A stretch of DNA of 8,596 nt from the NCBI GenBank assembly GCA_002441205.1, contig DJVN01000189.1, positions 1-8,596 on the forward strand, given 5' to 3'. The notes under the pieces were generated by a model that saw only the letters and a list, made by a program, of their open reading frames with translations, was not told where the DNA came from and made no database searches. Each line of letters begins with the position of its first letter. The stretch's first letter is position 1. Positions 1 through 6,214 of this stretch are shown piece by piece. This DNA comes from Syntrophaceae bacterium UBA6255 (GTDB lineage Bacteria > Desulfobacterota > Syntrophia > Syntrophales > Smithellaceae). Position numbers and translations under genes: made by a program.

Positions 1-713
1 CAGTCAGTTTCGTTAATCATTTTGACTGCGTCCTGCGGCTGCCGGATATCTCCGTTGCCAATAACCGGAATTTTAACAGTTTTTTTGACTGTGGCGATAA
101 TTCTCCAGTCGGCATGACCGCTGTAACCCTGGTCGGCTGTACGGGCATGCACAGTAATCGCATCGGCTCCGGAATCCGCAACTGTCCGTGCAATTTTCAC
201 TGCATTGATTGAAGAGTGATTCCAGCCGGAACGAATCTTTGCACTAACCGGAATTTTAACGGCTTTTTTGACCGATTTAATTATCCGGGCAATCAGGGCG
301 GGATCTTTCATTAAAACTGCACCGGCTCCGGCCTTGATCACTTTTTTCACCGGACAGCCCATATTGATATCAATCAAATCGACGCCGTGATCCGCGACAA
401 TGCGGGCGGCTTCGGCCATAATTTCCGGATCGGCGCCGAAAATCTGTGCCCCCAATGGACGGTCATCAGCGCAGCTTTTCAGATATTCGTAAGTTTTAGC
501 AGTTTTGCGGATAAGACCGTTGGAACTGATCATTTCCGTATAGGCCAACGAGCAGCCCTGCTCACGCGAAAGCAAACGGAAAGGTAAATTGGAAATTCCC
601 GCGAGCGGCGCCAGCAAGGCTCCTTTTTTTGCGGCGGCTTGAATTATATTATTTACTTTATTCAAAAAAGAATTGCTCCATTGTTTTAAAATATTTTGAA
701 TTCGCTGGAACAT
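1..713 (-). CDS. dusB: tRNA-dihydrouridine synthase, DusB/NifR3 family (3' end cut by window edge)
   Basis: FMN-dependent enzyme expected to reduce specific uridines in tRNA to dihydrouridine in the cytoplasm. The 237 codons visible include the TIM-barrel signatures of the Dus family: LLAPLAGISNLPFR at about residues 33-46, INMGCPVKKV at about 116-125 with the family's catalytic Cys at residue 120, KIRSGW at 159-164, VHARTADQGYSGHADW at 188-203 and VIGNGDI at 217-223. The gene is open to the left edge, so the C-terminal helical domain is not visible (family proteins are about 320-340 aa). The ATG at 713 has no good ribosome binding site. A TTG at 665 in the same frame is preceded by GGAG about 10 bases upstream and would give a more typical N-terminus, so the start is uncertain. 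Last gene of the minus-strand run, 228 bases after the GlmU-like gene and separated from it by a palindromic repeat, so co-transcription is not assured. Confidence 0.93.
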   Translation of the reverse strand, partial: MFQRIQNILKQWSNSFLNKVNNIIQAAAKKGALLAPLAGISNLPFRLLSREQGCSLAYTEMISSNGLIRKTAKTYEYLKSCADDRPLGAQIFGADPEIMAEAARIVADHGVDLIDINMGCPVKKVIKAGAGAVLMKDPALIARIIKSVKKAVKIPVSAKIRSGWNHSSINAVKIARTVADSGADAITVHARTADQGYSGHADWRIIATVKKTVKIPVIGNGDIRQPQDAVKMINETD

Positions 714-752
714 TATTACGTCAGCAATAAAATATATACAAACTGTAATTTC

Positions 753-866
753 ATATCCTCCGCTGGCGGAGGTGTCCCGATGTGGCATCGGGACGGAGGT
801 GGATATCCCAAATTCATCCCTTTATTTAATCGCTTCCACCCCCTTAATCCCCCGCCCGCGGGGGAT
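753..866. repeat. Composite palindromic (REP/BIME-like) element, copy A
   Basis: Three perfect hairpins in tandem. Hairpin 1 is CCTCCGC/GCGGAGG at 757-763 and 766-772. Hairpin 2 is GTCCCGATG/CATCGGGAC at 774-782 and 786-794. Hairpin 3 is ATCCCCCGC/GCGGGGGAT at 847-855 and 858-866. Hairpin 2 is followed by GGAGGTGGA (796-803 region), and hairpin 3 is preceded by TCCACCCCC (835-843), so the two halves face each other with complementary GGTGGA/TCCACC edges around a unique spacer of about 31 bases. ATATCC (753-758) can also pair with GGATAT (801-806). A second copy lies at 4580-4723 in the same orientation. It sits between the GlmU-like gene and dusB. The layout recalls REP pairs moved by RAYT transposases; that link is inference. 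Confidence 0.8.
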
Positions 867-941
867 AGGCAAGAAGATACCATCTTCATCTTTAATTGGC
901 GTAGTATTAACGTAGGCTATAAACAAATTAAACAGAAGATT

Positions 942-1682
942 TTAGCTTTCCCGAAGATGCTCTTCCGCACGGGCGAGTTCTTCCAACGTGTTGATTCCCA
1001 TAACCTCAACATAATCGTCAGCGATAAACGATTTGACTTTCTGACCTTCACGAACAGCTATCTCAACAATATCCGTCAGATAATATTCGCCCTGTTGATT
1101 ATGGTTGTTCACTTTTCCCAAAGCTTCAAAAAGAAATTTTGTATCGACGCAGTAAATGCCGGTGTTGATTTCGCCGATTTTTTTCTCCTCTTCTGAGGCA
1201 TCCTTATGCTCAACTATTTTTAACACATTGCCCTTGTCGTCCTTGACGATGCGGCCATAGGCATGCGGCGGCGGTGGAATGGTTGTCAACACAGAAACAA
1301 CGGCTTTTTCGGCGACATGATTATCCACCAGCGATTTGATTGTCCCCGGTTTTAAAAGCGGTACATCCCCGCAAAGAATTACCGTAAGTCCATCATAATT
1401 CGACAATACATCTTTTGCCTGCAAAACGGCGTGCCCTGTTCCCAGTTGCGGTTTCTGCTCAACAAAAATACAACCGCTGCCGGCAAACGCTTTCCGAACA
1501 ATGACCGCCTGATGGCCGATAATCGCCACAATCTTTTCCGCGCCGACCGCTTTTGCCGTTTCTATGGAATAATACAACAGGGGCTTTCCGTTTAGTACAT
1601 GCAGAACCTTGGCCTTATCCGATTTCATGCGGGTGCCCTTCCCCGCCGCTAATATCACTGCACAAAATTTATTTTCTTTCAC
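942..1682 (-). CDS. GlmU-type UDP-N-acetylglucosamine pyrophosphorylase domain protein without acetyltransferase domain
   Basis: A 246-aa sugar-phosphate nucleotidyltransferase closely matching the N-terminal half of GlmU, which makes UDP-GlcNAc from UTP and GlcNAc-1-phosphate for cell-wall and LPS synthesis. Visible motifs: LAAGKGTRM at 11-19 (nucleotide loop), KVLH at 25-28, QLGTGHA at 79-85 (uridine binding), GDVPL at 105-109 with the metal-binding Asp, YGRI at 142-145, VEHKDA at 157-162, EINTGI at 171-176, and GEYYLTDI at 198-205, with Asn231 in the place of the second metal ligand. Full GlmU is about 455 aa. The left-handed beta-helix acetyltransferase half is absent, and the sequence after the stop is intergenic repeat, not a frameshifted continuation. 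Start is GTG at 1682 with AAGGA at 1691-1695, 8 bases away. It may supply UDP-GlcNAc with the acetylation done elsewhere, or use another sugar-1-phosphate. Same strand as the CNNM genes, 242 bases downstream of them. Confidence 0.88.
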   Translation of the reverse strand: MKENKFCAVILAAGKGTRMKSDKAKVLHVLNGKPLLYYSIETAKAVGAEKIVAIIGHQAVIVRKAFAGSGCIFVEQKPQLGTGHAVLQAKDVLSNYDGLTVILCGDVPLLKPGTIKSLVDNHVAEKAVVSVLTTIPPPPHAYGRIVKDDKGNVLKIVEHKDASEEEKKIGEINTGIYCVDTKFLFEALGKVNNHNQQGEYYLTDIVEIAVREGQKVKSFIADDYVEVMGINTLEELARAEEHLRES

Positions 1683-1702
1683 CTTATCAATCCTTATCTC
1701 TG

Positions 1703-1752
1703 GTCATACCGGTGCAGGCCGGCCCTGGTGCCCTTTTAGGGTATATCCAGAA
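1703..1752. repeat. Small GC-rich intergenic repeat resembling the 'VIPxQAG' repeat class
   Basis: The segment starts TCATACCGGTGCAGGCCGG and ends ATATCCAGAA. This resembles a widespread intergenic palindrome class with ends like GTCATTCC...GGAATCCAG, whose spurious translation reads VIPxQAGIQ; here the plus-strand translation reads VIPVQAG. It contains the 8-base palindrome GGCCGGCC (1717-1724) and a short hairpin CCCT-TTT-AGGG (1731-1741). It lies in the leader of the GlmU-like gene, ending 20 bases before its GTG. Only one copy is visible in this window, so family membership rests on resemblance. Confidence 0.45.
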
Positions 1753-1804
1753 TTTTTTCTTAATTAAATTTTATATCCCTTGAATTTCTGAAACACCGTT
1801 ATAT

Positions 1805-1858
1805 TTTTACTAAGTACATATAATTATCACTTTTGTTAATTATATATGCTTAGTAGAA
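1805..1858. repeat. AT-rich long inverted repeat between the CNNM pair and the GlmU-like gene
   Basis: Arms at 1805-1826 and 1837-1858 are complementary over 22 bases with two mismatches and one possible G-U pair, around the 10-base loop TCACTTTTGT. The core reads CTAAG...TAATTA / TAATTA...CTTAG. Neither strand has a T-run after the stem, so it is not a standard intrinsic terminator. It is 67 bases after the stop of the second CNNM gene and about 120 bases before the GlmU-like start. It may be a transcript-end stabiliser, an operator or a mobile-element remnant. No protein gene is seen here. Confidence 0.7.
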
Positions 1859-1924
1859 TTTTGTAAGCTCAGCAATCAAACCACCTTTATTGACTGACAA
1901 CCGCAATAAACTTTATTCGCAAAA

Positions 1925-3205
1925 TTATTTAATCGTTTCTTGAGTATACGGCGAAATTATCATTATTTCTTTTATCGATTTCTGGTCGGCATTTTCGATG
2001 ATAAACGTAATGCCCTCGTAAACAAATCTTTCTTTGAGCTTTGGAATTCTGCCCATTTGATGCATCAGGAATCCGCCGACCGTCTCATAATTTCCTTCCG
2101 GAAATTTCACTTTTACCAATTGCCGCAGAGTCCCCATCTCCAGACGCCCCGATACAAGATGTCGTCCAGGAGCAATTTGCCTGTAGAGTTTTTCTCCCGC
2201 CACGTACTCATCAATCGTGCCGACGATTTCTTCTCCGATATCCTCGATGGTGACAACGCCGGTCGCGCCGCCGTATTCATCGACCACCACCGCCATCTGC
2301 TCGTCTTTTGTCTGCATTGCCGCGAGCAGTTCGCTGACCTTTTTTGTTTCCGGAACATAAAAGACATCCTTGCGCATGCAGGAGGCAACCGTCGCCTCGC
2401 CGACACCTTCGCCTTTCTCCTTGTCTTTGAGGAGCATTTCAAAAAGATCAAAGTAGCGCAAAATGCCGACGATGTTGTAAACGGTATCTTCATAAACGGG
2501 AATGCGCATGTATTTTTTATCGGCCACAACAGCCACGGCTTCGGAAATTTTCATGGAAGCGGGCAACGCCGTCAAAGCGGAAACCGGCACCATGATTTTC
2601 ATTGCCGTGAGTTCGGAAAAATCAAACACCCGGTTGACCATTTCCTTCTCCCGGGTCAGGATATCGCCCCCTTTTGTTTTTTCGCCCAAGATGTATTTGA
2701 GTCCTTCCTTGGTAATGTGCGAGGATTGTCCGCTTCTGGTATCGGAAGAGAAATGCACCGTGCTTCTGGAAACGGCCGCAATTACGACGGCGATCGGATA
2801 AAAAAGTATCGATGAAAAACGGATAAAGTAGGCAATGCGCATCGCCATGGCTTCCGCGTAGTAAAGAAATACGCTGCGGGCAATGATCATAAGAAACAGC
2901 GTGGGAATCATGATCAGGAAGGCGATTTTTTCGCCGCGCGCCGGACCGTAAAAAGAAATTAAAAGACCGGTTATGAGCGTTGAAGCGATGATGATCGCCA
3001 GATTAGTCCCGACGAGTGCTGTCGAGATGAACCATTCCGGTTTTTCTTTGAGCTCGACGGCCTGATGAGCGGATTTTGACCCCTGATGCGCGCGGTTTTT
3101 CAGTTTATTGATATCGGAGGCAAAAAGCGCCACTTCACCGCCGGAATAAAGCATTTCCAGCATCAGGCAAAACAATATGGCCGCAATGATCAAATAAAAG
3201 CTCAT
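1925..3205 (-). CDS. CNNM/CorC-family membrane protein with CBS pair and CorC_HlyC domain (second paralogue, degenerate motif)
   Basis: A 426-aa inner-membrane protein of the CNNM/CorC ('hemolysin-related') family, linked to Mg2+/divalent cation efflux. Order: hydrophobic CNNM (DUF21) region at about 1-150 with SGGEVALFAS at 21-30 and GTNLA at 66-70; a CBS pair at about 205-330 (IMVPVSALTALP, RIPVYED, VVVDEYGGATGVVTIEDIGEEIVG); and a C-terminal CorC_HlyC domain at about 345-420 with YETVGGFLMHQMGRIP at 373-388. The membrane motif normally written GExxPKS reads MIIARS here (106-111): the acidic residue, Pro and Lys are replaced, although the flanking pattern (AEAMAMRIAYFIRF) still aligns. The ATG overlaps the stop of the upstream paralogue in an ATGA, so the two are translationally coupled. 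It may act as a heteromeric partner rather than an independent transporter; that is inference. Confidence 0.9.
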   Translation of the reverse strand: MSFYLIIAAILFCLMLEMLYSGGEVALFASDINKLKNRAHQGSKSAHQAVELKEKPEWFISTALVGTNLAIIIASTLITGLLISFYGPARGEKIAFLIMIPTLFLMIIARSVFLYYAEAMAMRIAYFIRFSSILFYPIAVVIAAVSRSTVHFSSDTRSGQSSHITKEGLKYILGEKTKGGDILTREKEMVNRVFDFSELTAMKIMVPVSALTALPASMKISEAVAVVADKKYMRIPVYEDTVYNIVGILRYFDLFEMLLKDKEKGEGVGEATVASCMRKDVFYVPETKKVSELLAAMQTKDEQMAVVVDEYGGATGVVTIEDIGEEIVGTIDEYVAGEKLYRQIAPGRHLVSGRLEMGTLRQLVKVKFPEGNYETVGGFLMHQMGRIPKLKERFVYEGITFIIENADQKSIKEIMIISPYTQETIK

Positions 3206-4470
3206 TCTTCTTCCGCTTCCTCAAGCTCTTCTTTCGTTATCTTAACTTTCAGTATTCTTGTCTTACCGACGTCGAGTATATGAAAGGCATATCCGTCCGA
3301 ACGGACTTCTTCTCCCTTTCCCGGCATTTTTCCAAATAAATGCAGAACAAAACCACCGATCGTATCAAACTCGTCCTCGGGTAAATCAGATTCGAGAAGT
3401 TTATTGCATTGTTCAACCGGTATATTTCCGGAAACGATCACTGTCTGTTCGTCAATTTTTTCACAGTCTTCGCTGCATGTTTCATCATCAACCCCTGTCT
3501 CTTCAAAAAGATGTTCTAGAATATGCTCCAGCGTAATCATACCGGAAACGCCTCCGTATTCGTCCACTACAATGGCGATCTGAATAAAATGTTTCTGAAA
3601 ATCGTGCAGCAGGCCGTTGATTGTTTTCTGTTCGGGCACGAAAAACGGCCTGACCAGAAGATTGAAAATACCGGTCTGGGTTCTGCCGCGCCAGACGTTG
3701 TTGAGTAAATCCCTCGCGAACAGGATTCCCACAATATCGTCTCTATCCTCGCCATAAATCGGAACCCGTTCCTGCCGGGCGGCGGCAATGGACTGAAGCA
3801 TTTCCTCAACCGGCATATCCATAGGAAGACAAAACATGTCGACGCGAGGCACCATGATATCCGTCACCGGTTTGTCCCCCAGCTCGAATATTTTATTGAT
3901 TAATTCTTTCTGCTCCTCATCCACAACACCTTCCAGACTTCCGACATCGACAAGCGTTTTGAATTCGTGCTCCATAATGACTTCCGATTCCTCGGATTTA
4001 TTGGCCCCGTAACGCCGCAGGAAAAGACCGGATACTTTTTCCAGAGCTGAAACGATCGGATACTCGAGACGTGAAATTGCCGTCAACGGAAAGGAAACCA
4101 AAGAAGAAATCTGCATCGGATAGGTGACACCAAAGGTTTTGGGAATGGCTTCGCCGACAAACAGCAAGACAACGGTTGTAAAAACAATGGAAACCCACTG
4201 CCCGTCGATTCCCAGAAGCCCGATGAAATAGGAAGCCGCCAGAATGGAGATGCTGACGTTGACCACCTCATTGCTGGTTACAATTGTAATCAGCAACCGG
4301 CGCTGATTGGAAAGCAATTTTACAACATAACCATAAAAAGGGTAATTATTCTTTTCCATTTTATGCAGGTGCAAATCACGCAGTGAAAGAAGAGCAGCTT
4401 CCGCCGACGAAAAGAATCCGGAAAGCATAAAAAGCAGGACTAAAACGACGATATCAGAATTCCAACCCAA
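3202..4470 (-). CDS. CNNM/CorC-family membrane protein with CBS pair and CorC_HlyC domain (first paralogue)
   Basis: A 422-aa inner-membrane protein of the same family as its downstream neighbour. Order: an N-terminal hydrophobic helix with LSGFFSSAEAALLSL at 16-30, further membrane segments at about 60-86 and 92-140 with the intact family motif GEAIPKTFG at 106-114, a CBS pair at about 203-325 (DIMVPRVDMFCLP, RVPIYGE, VVDEYGGVSGMITLEHILEHLFEE), and a C-terminal CorC_HlyC domain at about 340-412 (FDTIGGFVLHLFGKMP). The family exports or senses Mg2+ and other divalent ions, with CBS domains binding nucleotide; the substrate here is not shown by the sequence. The start is TTG at 4470: an in-frame TAA lies immediately before it, a GAGGGG is placed 10 bases upstream, and the resulting N-terminus has normal family length. 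First gene of the minus-strand run and overlaps the next by 4 bases. Confidence 0.92.
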   Translation of the reverse strand: MGWNSDIVVLVLLFMLSGFFSSAEAALLSLRDLHLHKMEKNNYPFYGYVVKLLSNQRRLLITIVTSNEVVNVSISILAASYFIGLLGIDGQWVSIVFTTVVLLFVGEAIPKTFGVTYPMQISSLVSFPLTAISRLEYPIVSALEKVSGLFLRRYGANKSEESEVIMEHEFKTLVDVGSLEGVVDEEQKELINKIFELGDKPVTDIMVPRVDMFCLPMDMPVEEMLQSIAAARQERVPIYGEDRDDIVGILFARDLLNNVWRGRTQTGIFNLLVRPFFVPEQKTINGLLHDFQKHFIQIAIVVDEYGGVSGMITLEHILEHLFEETGVDDETCSEDCEKIDEQTVIVSGNIPVEQCNKLLESDLPEDEFDTIGGFVLHLFGKMPGKGEEVRSDGYAFHILDVGKTRILKVKITKEELEEAEEE

Positions 4471-4480
4471 TTATTTCCAG

Positions 4481-4486
4481 CCCCTC
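4481..4486 (-). promoter_or_regulatory. Ribosome binding site deciding the TTG start of the first CNNM gene
   Basis: Minus-strand GAGGGG lies 10 bases before the TTG at 4470. The in-frame TAA at 4473-4471 excludes any earlier start, and the next in-frame Met would remove most of the first hydrophobic helix. Confidence 0.55.
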
Positions 4487-4579
4487 ATATTTTCTTGATG
4501 TTGCTTATGTCTTTAATTTATCAGATTATGGGGAAAAAAGAAACTGCGCTTTAAACTGTGTCCAGGGGGAACCATATTA

Positions 4580-4723
4580 TCCTCCGCTGGCGGAGGTGTC
4601 CGCCATAGCGGACGGAGGTGGATGATCAAGGAATGGCTCTCCAAGAAGCTCGTCTAGCGAGCGCGTCCTACTATTATTGGTATGTTAAAATCTCCACCCC
4701 CTTAATCCCCCGCCAGCGGGGGA
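4580..4723. repeat. Composite palindromic (REP/BIME-like) element, copy B
   Basis: Same modules in the same order and orientation as copy A at 753-866. Hairpin 1 is CCTCCGC/GCGGAGG (4581-4587, 4590-4596), identical in stem and loop to copy A. Hairpin 2 is GTCCGC/GCGGAC (4598-4603, 4608-4613), with a different sequence from copy A but the same position and still self-complementary. Then come GGAGGTGGAT and a unique spacer of about 70 bases. TCCACCCCCTTAATC leads into hairpin 3, TCCCCCGC/GCGGGGGA (4706-4713, 4716-4723). The spacer is unrelated to that of copy A and has its own small hairpin. Position is directly upstream of the purD promoter. Confidence 0.8.
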
Positions 4724-4743
4724 CATGAAAAATGATTATTCCA

Positions 4744-4772
4744 TTGACTTCAATAATTATTCTTTTTATAGT
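4744..4772 (+). promoter_or_regulatory. Sigma-70-type promoter of purD
   Basis: TTGACT (4744-4749), a 17-base spacer and TATAGT (4767-4772) give a near-consensus promoter. Transcription should start near 4779, leaving a leader of about 30 bases. That is too short for a purine riboswitch and contains the AGGAG ribosome binding site at 4796-4800. The palindromic element ends 20 bases upstream of the -35 box. Confidence 0.75.
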
Positions 4773-4809
4773 CTGCCTGTCTTAAAAACATTAGCAGGAG
4801 ATTTTTGTT

Positions 4810-6135
4810 ATGCCTAATATACTGCTTATCGGAAATGGTGCGCGCGAACACGCGCTGGCCGAAGCCATTACCCGATCTCCACAGAAACCCGGATTGTTTT
4901 CTTTTATGAAGTCAAACAATCCGGGAATTTCCTCTCTTTCGGAGAAGACAAAACTCGGGTCTTATTCAGACCTCGACGCGATTACAAAATTCGCCGCGAA
5001 AAATAAAATCGAGTTTGCCGTGATCGGACCGGAAGATCCTCTGAACAACGGCGTCGCGGACGCTCTGGCCGGAATCAACATACCCGCGGTGGGACCGATA
5101 AAAAGTCTGGCGCGGTTGGAGACGTCCAAATCTTTCACCCGGAATATCGTCAGCAAATACAATATTCCAGGCAATCCACGGTTCCAAGTGTTCAAAACGC
5201 TCGATGGCGTGGAAGATTTTCTCAATCAACTGGAAGGCATCGTTTTGAAACCGGACGGATTGACCGGCGGCAAGGGCGTACAGGTCCAGGGAGATCATTT
5301 TGCCACGAAAAAAGAAGCTCTGAAACTTTGTGAGCAGATCCTGACCGGTGGCTCTTCGCTGGTTGTTGAAGAAAAGTTCGACGGAGAAGAGTTTTCGCTG
5401 CAATGCCTGTGCGACGGGAAAAATGTTGTAGCCACACCTCTGGTGCAAGATCATAAAAGACGGTTCGACGGCGACAAGGGGCCCAACACTGGCGGCATGG
5501 GCTCGTATTCACTGGCGGATCATTCGATGCCTTTCCTGAAGCCGCAGGATTTACAGGACGGACTGGAAATCACCCGTCAGGTCGCCGCAGCGCTTTTGAA
5601 GGAAACGGGCAGCGCCTATAAGGGCGTCATGTACGGCGGGTTCATCGCCACAAAAGACGGCGTGAAACTTCTGGAATACAACGCGCGATTCGGCGACCCT
5701 GAAGCCATGAACATCCTGCCGCTTCTCAAAACCGATTTTGTGGAAGTCTGCCGGCACATCATTGCCGGAACGCTGGATAAATTAAAGATTGAATTCGATA
5801 AGAAAGCCTCTGTCTGCAAGTATGTTGTACCGAAGGGCTATGGACTGCCCGCCGATCATCCCGACGCGGCCTCGTCCAAAGCAAAAATCGAAGTCGGCGA
5901 TGTGGGCAAGGCCAGGCTTTATTATTCATCCGTTGATCAGAAAGACGACGGTCTGTATCTGAGCTCCTCGCGCGCCGTCGGCATCGTCGGCATCGCTGAT
6001 AATCTGGAGGATGCCCGCAGAATCGCCGAAGAAGGCGTAAAGGCCATTAAAGGGCCCGTGGCTTACCGCGAAGACATCGGCACCGACGCACTCATCCAGA
6101 AACGCGTTGATCACATGAAGAAGATACGCCCGTAG
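4810..6135 (+). CDS. purD: Phosphoribosylamine-glycine ligase (GAR synthetase), archaeal-like type
   Basis: ATP-dependent cytoplasmic enzyme that joins phosphoribosylamine and glycine, the second step of purine synthesis. The 441-aa protein shows the order N-domain, ATP-grasp, C-domain: IGNGAREHALAEAI at 7-20, VIGPEDPL at 71-78, VGPIKSLARLETSKSFTR at 94-111, VLKPDGLTGGKGV at 145-157, QDHKRRFDGDKGPNTGGMGSY at 213-233 (ATP-grasp signature), KGVMYGGFI at 271-279 and LLEYNARFGDPEAMNILPLL at 287-306 with the metal-binding Glu and Asn. Several stretches (SFMKSNNPGI near the N-terminus, EYNARFGDPEAMN, SVCKYVVPKGYG) match what I recall of archaeal PurD rather than the usual bacterial form, which has FNVRFGDPE. 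Start ATG with AGGAG 9 bases upstream and its own promoter. No other pur gene is adjacent in the window. Confidence 0.95.
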   Translation: MPNILLIGNGAREHALAEAITRSPQKPGLFSFMKSNNPGISSLSEKTKLGSYSDLDAITKFAAKNKIEFAVIGPEDPLNNGVADALAGINIPAVGPIKSLARLETSKSFTRNIVSKYNIPGNPRFQVFKTLDGVEDFLNQLEGIVLKPDGLTGGKGVQVQGDHFATKKEALKLCEQILTGGSSLVVEEKFDGEEFSLQCLCDGKNVVATPLVQDHKRRFDGDKGPNTGGMGSYSLADHSMPFLKPQDLQDGLEITRQVAAALLKETGSAYKGVMYGGFIATKDGVKLLEYNARFGDPEAMNILPLLKTDFVEVCRHIIAGTLDKLKIEFDKKASVCKYVVPKGYGLPADHPDAASSKAKIEVGDVGKARLYYSSVDQKDDGLYLSSSRAVGIVGIADNLEDARRIAEEGVKAIKGPVAYREDIGTDALIQKRVDHMKKIRP

Positions 6136-6177
6136 GGTCAATATTTTTTGGATTGTTCCCAGACCATAAAGAAATCG

Positions 6178-6196
6178 GCGCATTCGGCGAATGCGC
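6178..6196. repeat. Perfect 8-bp hairpin between purD and the acyltransferase
   Basis: GCGCATTC (6178-6185), loop GGC, GAATGCGC (6189-6196). No T-run follows, so it is unlikely to be an intrinsic terminator. It is 18 bases before the acyltransferase ATG and close to its GGAG ribosome binding site (6206-6209). It may be a repeat-type palindrome or affect translation of the downstream gene. Confidence 0.6.
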
Positions 6197-6214
6197 TACA
6201 CATCCGGAGCGTGA

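Larger units (their letters stand above)
4471..4809. other. Divergent intergenic region (339 bases) between the CNNM operon and purD
   Basis: No gene is supported here. From left to right it holds: the Shine-Dalgarno region of the minus-strand CNNM gene (4481-4486), an AT-rich stretch to about 4560 where I find no convincing minus-strand promoter, copy B of the palindromic element (4580-4723) with an extra GCTCG/CGAGC hairpin (4648-4662) in its spacer, and then the purD promoter and ribosome binding site. A tiny reading frame ATG-AGG-GGC-TGG-AAA-TAA (minus strand, 4488-4471) abuts the TTG start of the CNNM gene and is probably coincidental. Confidence 0.8.

Noticed and set aside
696..1196. 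Plus-strand open frame of 166 aa across copy A and the start of the GlmU-like region
   Set aside because: It reads through the palindromic repeat (the HPLNPPPAGD-like translation is typical of such repeats) and then antisense to the well-supported GlmU-like gene.
1940..2815. Plus-strand open frame of 291 aa
   Set aside because: It is entirely antisense to the second CNNM gene; rich in His and Arg with no recognisable domain.
4471..4488. Regulatory leader peptide ATG-AGG-GGC-TGG-AAA-TAA before the first CNNM gene
   Set aside because: Five codons with no ribosome binding site of its own; the GAGGGG is better explained as the Shine-Dalgarno of the TTG start.
753..4723. The two composite repeats as terminal repeats of one transposon carrying the genes between them
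   Set aside because: The copies are direct, there is no transposase between them, and the enclosed genes are ordinary chromosomal ones.
4773..4809. Purine riboswitch or other leader RNA upstream of purD
   Set aside because: The predicted leader is only about 30 bases, too short for a known purine or folate riboswitch.
6136..6214. Intrinsic terminator after purD
   Set aside because: The only good hairpin (6178-6196) has no T-run behind it, and the T-run at 6143-6149 precedes it.
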